Shown here one piece after another: positions 8,031 through 15,686 of a stretch of 64,000 nt of DNA. The translations under genes and the position numbers were made by a program. The notes under the pieces were generated by a model, which was given only the letters and a program-made list of their open reading frames with translations, had not been told where the DNA came from and did not search any database. Each line of letters starts with the position of its first letter. The stretch's first letter is position 1. The stretch is from Holophagae bacterium (lineage in GTDB: Bacteria; Acidobacteriota; Holophagae; Acanthopleuribacterales; Acanthopleuribacteraceae): contig JAJCXM010000032.1 of the NCBI GenBank assembly GCA_029263455.1, forward strand, positions 62,001 through 126,000. The letters are read 5' to 3'.

Positions 8031-8795
8031 TTACTCCGCTCCCGCGCCTGCATGTTCTTCAACCCACGCGTAGCCGCGGTCTTCTAGCTCTAATGCCAGG
8101 TCCTTGCCTCCGGATTTGGCGATTCGGCCGTCGACCAGGACATGGACAAAATCTGGAACGATGTAGTTTAGTAAGCGCTGATAGTGGGTGATGACCAAGA
8201 ACGATCGCTCAGGCGTTCGCATACGGTTGACCGCATCAGAAACAACTTTGAGTGCATCAATATCAAGACCCGAATCGACTTCATCCAATACAATGAGCTG
8301 GGGCTCAAGGACGGCCATTTGCAACATTTCGTTGCGCTTTTTTTCGCCACCTGAGAAGCCTTCATTGACCGCTCTTTTGAGATCGTCAAAGGAGATGTTG
8401 ACCTCCCGTGCTTTTTCTTTGAATAGAGACATGAGGTCCATCGCGTCCAGCTCTTCTTGGCCGCGGAAAGCGCGAACTGCGTTGACGGCAGCACGTAGAA
8501 ACTGCAGGCCACTCACACCTGGAATTTCGTGCGGGTATTGAAAGGCTAGAAAGAAGCCCTCGCAGGCTCGTTCATGGGGCTCCATCTCAGCTAAGTCCTT
8601 GGACTTAAACGTCATCGATCCTTGGGTAATCTCGTACGCGTCTCTACCGGCAAGCACCTGAGCTAAAGTGCTCTTGCCAGAACCATTTGGGCCCATAATG
8701 CAGTGCACTTCGCCCGGCTGTATTTTTAGGTTAAGCCCTTTTAGAATGGGTTCACCTTGAACAGAAGCATGTAAGTTCTCGATATTCAATATCAT
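8031..8795 (-). CDS. sufC: SufC iron-sulfur assembly ATPase
   Basis: 254-residue ABC-type ATPase. Walker A is 'GPNGSGKSTLAQVL', the ABC signature is 'FSGGEKKRNEM', Walker B is 'LIVLDEVDSGLDIDAL', and the H-loop is 'VITHYQRLL'. These, with the 'GFFLAFQYPHEIPGV' Q-loop region, identify SufC rather than a transporter ATPase. It dimerises on the SufB-SufD core and drives conformational changes during cluster assembly in the cytoplasm. It lies 32 bp downstream of sufB and 4 bp upstream of sufD. Confidence 0.96.
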   Translation of the reverse strand: MILNIENLHASVQGEPILKGLNLKIQPGEVHCIMGPNGSGKSTLAQVLAGRDAYEITQGSMTFKSKDLAEMEPHERACEGFFLAFQYPHEIPGVSGLQFLRAAVNAVRAFRGQEELDAMDLMSLFKEKAREVNISFDDLKRAVNEGFSGGEKKRNEMLQMAVLEPQLIVLDEVDSGLDIDALKVVSDAVNRMRTPERSFLVITHYQRLLNYIVPDFVHVLVDGRIAKSGGKDLALELEDRGYAWVEEHAGAGAE

Positions 8796-8827
8796 CTACT
8801 GGACCTCTAATTTTAGTTGAGCGTTTG

Positions 8828-10273
8828 TTAGCCGACGCTTCCTTCTAAGCTGACCGCCAACAGTTTCGTGGCTTCGACTGCAAACTCCATCGGCAATTCT
8901 TTAAAGACTTCTTTGCAAAAGCCATTGACGATTAATGACACGGCGTTTTCCGCGTCCAATCCTCGTTGTTGAACGTAAAAGAGCTGGTCCTCAGCGATCT
9001 TTGACGTTGATGCTTCATGCTCAACTTGAGCCGTAGAATTGCGGACGTCGATGTATGGAAAGGTGTGAGCGCCGCACCGATCACCGATAAGTAGTGAATC
9101 GCATTGTGTGTAGTTGCGGGCATCTTTTGCGCCCTTCATCATCTTGACTAGACCACGGTAGCTTTGTTGACCACGTCCGGCGGATATCCCCTTAGACACA
9201 ATCGTACTCTTGGTGTTCTTGCCAAGATGGATCATTTTGGACCCCGTATCGGCACGCTGGCAATGGTTAGTCAACGCTACGGAATAAAACTCGCCGACAG
9301 ATTCGTCGCCCTGAAGAATACAAGACGGATATTTCCAAGTGATAGCGGAGCCTGTTTCAACTTGTGTCCATGAAATGTGAGAGCGGTCGCCGGCGCACTT
9401 TCCGCGCTTGGTGACAAAATTATAGATGCCGCCCTTTCCGTTTTCATCGCCAGGATACCAATTTTGTACAGTCGAGTATTTAATAGAAGCGTCTTTGTGA
9501 GCGACCAATTCTACGACGGCTGCATGAAGTTGATTCTCGTCACGCATCGGTGCCGTACAACCTTCAAGATAACTCACATAACTGCCCTCATCGGCAATGA
9601 TCAATGTTCTTTCAAATTGTCCCGTTGCAGCTGCGTTGATCCGAAAATAGGTGCTCAATTCCATCGGGCAACGGACGCCTTTGGGGATGTAAACAAAAGA
9701 GCCATCCGTAAATACAGCTGAATTTAGGGCTGAAAAATAGTTGTCGGATTGTGGGACCACTGATCCCAAATACTGTCTTACCAATTCTGGATGTTCTTGG
9801 ACCGCTTCAGAGATTGGGCAAAAAATGACACCTTTTTCGGCAAGTTTCCCCTTAAAGGTGGTAGCGACCGATACGCTATCAAAAACGGCGTCGACCGCTA
9901 CGCCAGCAAGTCGTTCGCGTTCATGGATGGGAATCCCGAGTTTTTCATAGGTTTCAAGCAGTTTTGGGTCAACTTCATCTAACGACTTGGGTCCGTCTGA
10001 ATTCTGTTTAGGGGCCGAATAGTAAGAAACAGCCTGATAATCAATGGGGTTGTATTCAAAGTGCGGCCAATGAGGTTCTTCCATGGTTTGCCAGTGCCGA
10101 AAGGCTTTGAGGCGCCAATCTAGTAGCCATTGAGGCTCTTTCTTGACGGCTGAGATGTGTGCTATCACTGACTCATCTAAACCAGGAGGCAGGGTTTCCG
10201 ATTCGATGTCGGTGACAAATCCGTAGTCGTACTCACGTTTTGCGAGTCTTTCAATTTCTTGTGAAGGGCTCAT
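8828..10273 (-). CDS. sufB: SufB iron-sulfur scaffold subunit
   Basis: 481 residues, the normal SufB length. Recognisable blocks: '[18 protein letters not shown]', '[17 protein letters not shown]', '[20 protein letters not shown]' and the C-terminal '[19 protein letters not shown]' then '[17 protein letters not shown]'. SufB holds the nascent cluster and accepts persulfide sulfur; several conserved cysteines are present, including '[18 protein letters not shown]'. Its start overlaps the stop of the rrf2 regulator by 4 bp, so the regulator and scaffold are co-translated. Confidence 0.96.
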   Translation of the reverse strand: MSPSQEIERLAKREYDYGFVTDIESETLPPGLDESVIAHISAVKKEPQWLLDWRLKAFRHWQTMEEPHWPHFEYNPIDYQAVSYYSAPKQNSDGPKSLDEVDPKLLETYEKLGIPIHERERLAGVAVDAVFDSVSVATTFKGKLAEKGVIFCPISEAVQEHPELVRQYLGSVVPQSDNYFSALNSAVFTDGSFVYIPKGVRCPMELSTYFRINAAATGQFERTLIIADEGSYVSYLEGCTAPMRDENQLHAAVVELVAHKDASIKYSTVQNWYPGDENGKGGIYNFVTKRGKCAGDRSHISWTQVETGSAITWKYPSCILQGDESVGEFYSVALTNHCQRADTGSKMIHLGKNTKSTIVSKGISAGRGQQSYRGLVKMMKGAKDARNYTQCDSLLIGDRCGAHTFPYIDVRNSTAQVEHEASTSKIAEDQLFYVQQRGLDAENAVSLIVNGFCKEVFKELPMEFAVEATKLLAVSLEGSVG

Positions 10274-10725
10274 ACGGATACTCCAATGGGTCTAGCATAG
10301 GCATGGTCGTGAATTAAATCGGCCAAATTCATGGTATTCAGAAAATGATTCAAGAGTTGGTTAAAACGTTGGATTGGATGGCTTATGGGACAACTTTCAA
10401 TGATCTGGCAATGACTATGGTCATCGTCTTCGTCGGTGCACAGGGCAAGTTTGACACGACCCTCTAATGCTTCAATCACTTGAAGAAGCGATATTGTGCG
10501 CGGATCGCGGGTCAAATAATAACCGCCATTACTGCCTCGTCGTGAATCAATCAATTCGGCACGATGCAACTCTTTAAGGGTGTTAATTAGCAGTGCGTGG
10601 GGCAGGTCGAAGGTGTCTGCAATGGTTCGTGCACTGATAGGGCCAGCGTTATTTACCCATTCACGGGCTAGCTGCGCCAGTGCGATAAGTGCGTAATCTG
10701 TTTTTCGAGTGAGATTAAAGCTCAC
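10270..10725 (-). CDS. Rrf2-family regulator of the suf operon (SufR/IscR-like)
   Basis: 151-residue winged-helix protein. The N-terminus '[16 protein letters not shown]' and the wing '[28 protein letters not shown]' are typical of Rrf2/IscR. Three cysteines follow in the region where IscR binds its cluster: 'LALCTDEDD', '[13 protein letters not shown]'. The spacing differs from the classic CX5CX7C of IscR, so it may be a distinct cluster-sensing variant. Being first in the operon and sitting just downstream of a palindrome that overlaps the expected transcription start, it probably represses its own operon when clusters are plentiful (inference from position and family). Confidence 0.9.
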   Translation of the reverse strand: MSFNLTRKTDYALIALAQLAREWVNNAGPISARTIADTFDLPHALLINTLKELHRAELIDSRRGSNGGYYLTRDPRTISLLQVIEALEGRVKLALCTDEDDDHSHCQIIESCPISHPIQRFNQLLNHFLNTMNLADLIHDHAYARPIGVSV

Positions 10726-10748
10726 GATCTATGCCCCTAGATGATTTA

Positions 10749-10763
10749 GGACTAATTAGGTCC
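10749..10763. promoter_or_regulatory. Putative Rrf2 operator of the suf operon
   Basis: GGAC-TAATTAG-GTCC: perfect 4-bp outer arms around an internal palindromic CTAATTAG. It begins 7 bp downstream of the -10 on the minus strand, covering the predicted transcription start, a position suited to repression. It is the only clear palindrome between the promoter and the regulator gene. Confidence 0.5.
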
Positions 10764-10769
10764 CAATTA

Positions 10770-10798
10770 AAAATAGCCTAAATTGAGCTTAAATTCAA
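10770..10798 (-). promoter_or_regulatory. Promoter of the suf operon
   Basis: On the minus strand TTGAAT (-35, 10793-10798) and TATTTT (-10, 10770-10775) are separated by exactly 17 bp. Each matches 4 of 6 sigma-70 consensus bases. The -10 lies about 45 bp ahead of the rrf2 start at 10725. Confidence 0.5.
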
Positions 10799-10799
10799 G

Positions 10800-11164
10800 C
10801 CTCGCAATCAGGCCGTTATTCTTATCTCAAAGTAGGCGACCAAGACGTGATGCGAATTCCCCCTCACATAACGAATTGTCCTTGATCCGCGGTCCCCTCA
10901 AATTCACTCATTGACCGGCCCGTAAAATCTAAGAGGTTTTGGATAGGCTCAACACTAGATCCCTGACACGGGTGATTCCGTGGTTCGAATGTAAGATTCG
11001 ACTGACAATTTGATATCTGGTTTTGGGAATCGCGCTCGCCTTCGTACCTCCCATGTTCGCCATTAATTTGTTAAGAGAACGTAACCTAGGTTGATCAATT
11101 GGCGATTGGGTAAGTTAAATGGACGTGTTGTTCTTTTTCTATGTCCAGGATGTTGAACACGCCG
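10800..11164. other. Non-coding stretch with small hairpins and palindromes
   Basis: No convincing gene lies between the suf promoter and the end of the kinase gene. It holds two adjacent short hairpins, CACGG/CCGTG (10967-10982) and TCGAAT/ATTCGA (10985-11001), and two touching palindromes, AACCTAGGTT (11083-11092) and TTGATCAA (11091-11098). A T-loop-like GGTTCGAAT is present but no cloverleaf can be built. A small RNA or regulatory region is possible. Confidence 0.3.
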
Positions 11165-13300
11165 TTACGGGCTAAAGACTAGGACATAGCCCTTACTCGT
11201 GCCCACGTAGAGCCTGCCTTGTCGATATGCTAATCCCTTGGGCGATTTGATCTGCTGGCTGTCGCCGCTTTCTAGTTGAAATAGCCACTTTCTGGTTACC
11301 AAGTCAAAAATCTGGATTCTATGATTACCTGTGTCGGCGACAAATAAGAAACCGTCGCCGCTAATAGCGGCTTGAGGTTCATCAAATTCGGATTGTCCTG
11401 AGCCTTTCTCGCCTAGTACCCACCATCTCTTTCCTGATTGATTGATGCAAATGACGCGATGTTTACCCGACTCTGTGATAATCAAGTTCCCACGTTCGTC
11501 AAAGGCGATGGATGCAGGTCTTTTGATGTCTTCAATTACTTTGAGTAATTGGCCTTTCGCGTCGCATTGAACGACACGATCATTTTCTGTGTCGGCAATC
11601 CAGAAATTATCGTGTTTGTCAGCGATAACGGCTCGGCAGCCATCGAAATCAAGGTCAAGCACGCCCTTCTTGCCGAAACTAGAAACGAGTTTACCACCCG
11701 AGTCGTACATGCGAATAACCGAGTCACCTGGGTCAGGAACGAGAATGCGGCCTCTTGAGTCGATACCGATTGATCCTGGCTCGTCGGGCAAGTCAAATGA
11801 GCTTAATTTTTTTGCGAATGAAGAATCCCAAATTTCCACAGTTTCTGAACTCTTATTGGCGATATGCATTCGATCATTAACTAGCACCATGCCTTGTATG
11901 TGACCGATGTCTTTGGCCAGGTAGTTCAGAAATTTTGAAGGCGGCTTGGGACGCGCAGGTACAACCCTATCCGTCGTGTGTTCAACGGGGCGAGTAACTG
12001 CTTTTGTGACTTTCTTATGAGCAGGCTCACTATTTGGTTCAGTCTTACGATCAGCGGCTGGCTTAGATGCGTCCTGCTCAGACTCAAGCAGTGTTGATTG
12101 TGAGGCCGCTTCTAGTACGGTGTCACCGGACGAAAATGTTGCCGCTTGATTTTGGGCGCGATCTGCGTCGTCTAATTCCGAAGAGTTAGATTCGTGGATG
12201 CCGAGATTGATCTGGCTATCGGTCTCGATCGACTCGTTGATGGTATCAGCGCCTGACTGCTTCAGCATGTCAGGACTTTGGATCGTTTTTGGTTTGAAGA
12301 GAATCCATCCACATATAGCCAAAACAATGGCCGCCCCAAGGAAGAACCAAACCTGGGAGACTTTCTTTTGAGAGCTGGGCCGCATAGGGGCCTGAGCTTC
12401 ATGTATGGGAGGTTGTATGGGTGTTTTGTCTTCTAAAGCGGGCATGAGTTCCGTCATTTCCATGGACGGACTAGGCGCCTGTTGTTGGTTGAAGGCAATT
12501 TGCAATTCGTTGGCAAATGATTCGGCATTTGGAAAACGCTGCTCAGGGTCCTTGGCCAAGGCGATGGCCATCACTTGATCGATTGCGGCTGGCAATTGAC
12601 TAGAAAAATGAGTTGTAGATGGTGGCGCCTCGTGGACGATTTTGTAAGCCACAGTCGTGATTGAATCGCCAGGAAATGGTGTCTGCCCAGTGATCATTTC
12701 GTAAGTTAAAACGGCCAACGAGAATAAGTCACTGCGGTAGTCGACACGTTTGCCCGTGACCTGCTCGGGCGACATATAAAAAGGTGTCCCTAATACCATC
12801 CCTGTTGCTGTCATTTTGCCATCAATGAGTTTGGCGATACCAAAGTCGGTCAATTTCACTAATTTTTCGGGTCCAACAAGAAGAATATTGGCAGGTTTAA
12901 TATCGCGATGGATAACCTGATGCCGATGAGCGTGGTCTAAGGCCGCCGCCATGGCTTTGAGTATCCGAAGTACTTCGAGTAAATCCAGAGAACCCTTACG
13001 TTTTAATTCTTCGTGCAGGCTCAGGCCCTCCAGGAACTCCATGGCAATGAAATTTTCGCCCACATCAAAGATAGTGACGATATTAGGGTGCGAAAGTCGG
13101 CCAGCGATTTGAGCTTCTTGATGAAATCGTTCAACTAATTGCTTTTGTTCGTCTTCAGCGAACGCTTGTAAATTGAACGTCTTAAGAGCGACGGTACGGT
13201 CGATTTTTGGGTCATATCCTCGATAGACGGTACCCATCGCACCCTTGCCAACGATCGACTCAACCCGGTAACGACCGAGCCTGTCTGGAAGCTGAGCCAT
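11165..13300 (-). CDS. Transmembrane Ser/Thr protein kinase with NHL-repeat propeller
   Basis: About 711 residues from the ATG at 13300, which has a GAGGAG ribosome site; an in-frame start at 13360 is less likely. Order: PknB-type kinase domain with glycine loop 'VGKGAMGTVYRG', catalytic 'VIHRDIKPANIL' and 'LTDFGIAKL' (canonical RD kinase), activation segment 'MVLGTPFYMSPEQV'; a low-complexity linker; one membrane helix (VWFFLGAAIVLAICGWILF); a polar Ser/Glu/Lys-rich stalk; and a C-terminal six-bladed NHL-type beta-propeller with repeats such as 'IGIDSRGRILVPDPGDSVI' and 'FLFVADTGNHRIQIFD'. The propeller lies outside the membrane and probably binds a ligand or protein, with the kinase signalling inside. 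Substrates are unknown. Confidence 0.9.
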   Translation of the reverse strand: MAQLPDRLGRYRVESIVGKGAMGTVYRGYDPKIDRTVALKTFNLQAFAEDEQKQLVERFHQEAQIAGRLSHPNIVTIFDVGENFIAMEFLEGLSLHEELKRKGSLDLLEVLRILKAMAAALDHAHRHQVIHRDIKPANILLVGPEKLVKLTDFGIAKLIDGKMTATGMVLGTPFYMSPEQVTGKRVDYRSDLFSLAVLTYEMITGQTPFPGDSITTVAYKIVHEAPPSTTHFSSQLPAAIDQVMAIALAKDPEQRFPNAESFANELQIAFNQQQAPSPSMEMTELMPALEDKTPIQPPIHEAQAPMRPSSQKKVSQVWFFLGAAIVLAICGWILFKPKTIQSPDMLKQSGADTINESIETDSQINLGIHESNSSELDDADRAQNQAATFSSGDTVLEAASQSTLLESEQDASKPAADRKTEPNSEPAHKKVTKAVTRPVEHTTDRVVPARPKPPSKFLNYLAKDIGHIQGMVLVNDRMHIANKSSETVEIWDSSFAKKLSSFDLPDEPGSIGIDSRGRILVPDPGDSVIRMYDSGGKLVSSFGKKGVLDLDFDGCRAVIADKHDNFWIADTENDRVVQCDAKGQLLKVIEDIKRPASIAFDERGNLIITESGKHRVICINQSGKRWWVLGEKGSGQSEFDEPQAAISGDGFLFVADTGNHRIQIFDLVTRKWLFQLESGDSQQIKSPKGLAYRQGRLYVGTSKGYVLVFSP

Positions 13301-13324
13301 GGATTCTCCTCGGTGCATTTTGTT

Positions 13325-13337
13325 GAGTATTATACTC
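13325..13337. promoter_or_regulatory. -10 box inside a perfect palindrome upstream of the NHL kinase
   Basis: On the minus strand the sequence GAGTAT-A-ATACTC is a perfect 13-bp palindrome containing a consensus TATAAT (13329-13334). It would start transcription about 22 bp before the kinase ATG at 13300. No clear -35 lies at 17 bp; a TTGATA is 20 bp away. A protein bound here would block the promoter. Confidence 0.45.
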
Positions 13338-13619
13338 CTTAAGAATGGATCTCGTATCAATCAGGTCTCAACCTGTTCGAGCTCAACTTATGAATCCGTT
13401 AATTTCGATTCCGGCAGATCATGACATGGCTCACCACGCCTCTCTTACATGCAGGCGAAAACGACTAGGTGTGCATTTGTTTACCTGCCCATTTATCACA
13501 ATACAGTGACATAAGGCGCTCGACATTTTAGTCAATATGGTCGTGCGACGATGACCATCTAAATCGGCTCCGGGAAACATCAAAGTCGCGGCAAGTTTTA
13601 AAGGGCCAGGTTCTCGTTT
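13338..13619. other. Intergenic region between the NHL kinase and the psp/CULT operon
   Basis: About 280 bp without a gene. It holds the inverted repeat CAGGT-CTCA-ACCTG (13362-13375) near the kinase promoter and TCAC-N6-GTGA (13496-13509) some 110 bp before the plus-strand operon. I could not find a convincing sigma-70 or sigma-54 promoter for that operon. Confidence 0.35.
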
Positions 13620-14156
13620 ATGACAATTCGTGTCATGATGGACTTGAGAGAGGCTATGGTATTTCCCCGACTACTATTTTTGTTCGTTGCTGGCTTTGCG
13701 TATTGGCAATACGCGCACTACGACGCCTTGCTGCCAGATGTCGTGGCAACTCACTTTGACGGAAGCGGTGTGGCAAATGGTTGGCAATCCAGAGCCGGTT
13801 TTTGGCAGTTTTATGGCATCTTCTTGTTTTGTATCTGGTTCATCTTCTTTTTGATCGGGTGGTCTCTAAAGTTTATGCCGTCGTCGCTCATTAATGTTCC
13901 AAATCGTGACTATTGGTTGACTAATGAGAGGCGTGAGTCTTGCCTTGCTCGTGTTCGTTTTGCATTGGATTGGTATGGCGCGGCTACAGCGTTGTGGATC
14001 CTTTGGATGATGCAAAGTCTTATCCAATTGAACCTATCAGAGTCAACACAATTAGGTTCCATGTTTCTTATGCAAATCGTGCTGATGATTGTGGGTACAT
14101 GTATTTGGGTGGTGTGGTTACTTTCGATGTTTAGATTGCCTAATTCTGAGCGTTGA
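13620..14156 (+). CDS. DUF1648-like integral membrane protein
   Basis: 178 residues with four probable membrane helices. The segment after the first helix, 'LLPDVVATHFDGSGVANGWQSR', matches the DUF1648 signature (a Pro, a His and a 'G.ancW/gW' turn) found in SdpI-type and related small membrane proteins. Function is unknown; some relatives give immunity or sense envelope damage. The start could be 13620, 13635, 13638 or 13656; the last has a GAGAGG just upstream. It is the first gene of a compact operon and ends 23 bp before the yjfI-like gene, so an envelope-stress role is suggested by position only. Confidence 0.65.
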   Translation: MTIRVMMDLREAMVFPRLLFLFVAGFAYWQYAHYDALLPDVVATHFDGSGVANGWQSRAGFWQFYGIFLFCIWFIFFLIGWSLKFMPSSLINVPNRDYWLTNERRESCLARVRFALDWYGAATALWILWMMQSLIQLNLSESTQLGSMFLMQIVLMIVGTCIWVVWLLSMFRLPNSER

Positions 14157-14179
14157 AAGCTGGGGTCGGAGGTAAATTG

Positions 14180-14578
14180 ATGGCCAACTTTAGTACCGTA
14201 CGAGAATTTATGCAGCATATGGATGTGACAATTGTGCGAGAGGATAGGGACGAATGCGTTCTGGTTGTTGACGCACCTCAAAATGGGATCAGGAATTTGG
14301 TTGTGCTATGTGATCAACCCATTTTGATCATGCATCAAACGGTTGTGCCGGTTTCGGAGCCTTCAGTTGAGTTCTATGCGAGAATCCTGCAACTTAATGC
14401 GCAACTCGTACATGGTGCATTCGTGTTAGACGCTGACGCGGGGAGCATCAATTGGCGTCATACTCTGCAATTAGAAAATCTAGACTTTAACGAATTAGAT
14501 GCAGCGGTCAACGCGCTGTCCTTAGCCATGGCTGAATTTGCATTCGAATTTGTTAGCAGTTCCAGGCCAATAGAATAA
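14180..14578 (+). CDS. YjfI-like (DUF2170) protein, PspA partner
   Basis: 132 residues from the ATG at 14180, which has GGAGG 8 bp upstream; the in-frame TTG at 14153 lies inside the previous gene's end and lacks a site. The length and pattern match DUF2170/YjfI: an N-terminal two-strand block, 'VPVSEPSVEFYARILQLNAQ', then a strand ('INWRHTLQLENLDFNELD') and a final long helix. In Escherichia coli yjfI sits directly before the PspA paralogue yjfJ, just as this gene sits 8 bp before pspA. It may act as a chaperone-like binding partner of the PspA family (inference). Recognition is by pattern from memory. Confidence 0.7.
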   Translation: MANFSTVREFMQHMDVTIVREDRDECVLVVDAPQNGIRNLVVLCDQPILIMHQTVVPVSEPSVEFYARILQLNAQLVHGAFVLDADAGSINWRHTLQLENLDFNELDAAVNALSLAMAEFAFEFVSSSRPIE

Positions 14579-14586
14579 AGGTTTTT

Positions 14587-15303
14587 ATGGGTTTTTTTCA
14601 ACGAGTAATCAAAGCACTTCAACGTGAGCCTAAGTCCCTGCTTGACCGTTTCGATGAATCGATTCAAGAGACAGAGCAAGGTGTCGTGCGGCTGAAGAAG
14701 GAATTACAAACTACCATTGTAAGTTTGTCTGAAATTCGCGGTGTCGCAACTCGATTGCGACATCAAGTAGATGACGAAACGCAACGTACGCTCAGCTGCG
14801 AGCGGCGTGCGATGTTGGCTCTATCCGCCAGTGCAAAAGGTGATCTGAGCGAACAGGAAGCCGAAAGAAGAGCCTTGGATGCGCTTCGCGACCAGGAACT
14901 CGCGGCTCATCGCTTAATCACCCTAACAGACGATCTCAAAACACAAGATGCGCTTGCAGATCGTCTCAAAAACAAGGTCGATCGATTGCGCCATTCTATT
15001 CAACGGCTGGAAAATGAATTGGTGACGCTAAGAGCTCGGGCGCGCACCGCTCAATCAGTGCGTAAGATTAATCGACAACTCAGTCAAGTTGATAGTCACT
15101 CTACCATCGCGCTGTTAGAGAAAATGAAGCAACGGGTGATTGAAGAAGAGAGCCTTGCAGATGCCTACGGTGACCTTGCAGACATAGAAGCGGACGTGGA
15201 ACGGCGCATGACGGACATTGGCTCCGACGATAATCCGCCTTCTGCAGAAACGGCGTTGGACTTGCTAAAGCAACGAGTCAGCGACCAGGAAAAACAGCCT
15301 TGA
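14587..15303 (+). CDS. pspA: PspA/IM30 family envelope-stress protein
   Basis: 238 residues, almost wholly helical. The N-terminal amphipathic helix 'GFFQRVIKALQREP' is the membrane-anchoring helix of PspA/Vipp1, followed by a coiled-coil hairpin rich in Arg and Glu, including 'LENELVTLRARARTAQSVRKI', a region resembling the conserved 'K..YE.L..R...A' block. PspA binds stressed inner membrane and oligomerises like ESCRT-III to keep it sealed. No pspF/pspBC genes are present; instead it is preceded by a YjfI-like gene and followed, with a 4-bp TTGA overlap, by the CULT gene. Confidence 0.88.
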   Translation: MGFFQRVIKALQREPKSLLDRFDESIQETEQGVVRLKKELQTTIVSLSEIRGVATRLRHQVDDETQRTLSCERRAMLALSASAKGDLSEQEAERRALDALRDQELAAHRLITLTDDLKTQDALADRLKNKVDRLRHSIQRLENELVTLRARARTAQSVRKINRQLSQVDSHSTIALLEKMKQRVIEEESLADAYGDLADIEADVERRMTDIGSDDNPPSAETALDLLKQRVSDQEKQP

Positions 15304-15686
15304 GGTCCCAAGTCCTGCGTTTCAAGGAGCAGGAGATCGCGGCTGCTTCTTCAGCAAGGCGCGCAAATCGCGTCATTGTCGTATGTGCAACCTGCCGCCT
15401 TCAGCTCTGCTCATTTGAAGACCGTATTGAAGTTAAAGGAAGTCATGACCACACGTTTTCGAATCCAGTTGGTCGAATTTTCCCGCTTCGTTGCTTTAGC
15501 CGGGCCGCCGGCTGTCAACAAGTTGGCCTACCGACGCAGGAATTTACGTGGTTCCCTGGCTGTTCGTGGACCTTGTTGCATTGTCGCGGCTGTGTTAGTC
15601 ACCTGGGCTGGCACTATTCGGGGCCCTTAAACTTCGATGGTTTGATCACATTTCGCGTCAAGGACATGGAGGTTAAGAATGTCTGA
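15300..15686 (+). CDS. Bacterial CULT-domain (cereblon-type) protein
   Basis: 128 residues starting at a TTG that overlaps the pspA stop (TTGA), with AGGA about 10 bp upstream. It matches the single-domain bacterial cereblon homologue of Magnetospirillum (MsCI4) along the length: zinc ligands C29-x2-C32 and C95-x2-C98; 'HDHTFSNPVGRIF'; 'PTQEFTWFPGCSW'; 'SHLGWHY'; 'FDGLI'. The three tryptophans forming the ligand cage are W84, W90 and W104, with the same 6 and 14 residue spacing as MsCI4. This domain binds uridine, thalidomide-type drugs and, in eukaryotes, C-terminal cyclic imide degrons. No Lon or DDB1-binding domain is attached. The natural role in bacteria is not established; here it sits between PspA and an M20 hydrolase, overlapping the latter by 8 bp. 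Confidence 0.9.
   Translation: MRSQVLRFKEQEIAAASSARRANRVIVVCATCRLQLCSFEDRIEVKGSHDHTFSNPVGRIFPLRCFSRAAGCQQVGLPTQEFTWFPGCSWTLLHCRGCVSHLGWHYSGPLNFDGLITFRVKDMEVKNV

Noticed and set aside
10978-10990. T-loop-like GGTTCGAAT suggesting a tRNA
   Set aside because: No matching acceptor, D or anticodon arms can be built around it; the bases form a different short hairpin (TCGAAT/ATTCGA).
13440-13619. Sigma-54 promoter for the PspA operon
   Set aside because: I looked for a TGGCAC-N5-TTGC type site as in classical psp operons and found none; no PspF gene is present.
15376-15630. 84-codon reading frame overlapping the CULT gene
   Set aside because: It is an alternative frame of the CULT gene, whose zinc, tryptophan and turn motifs show which frame is real.
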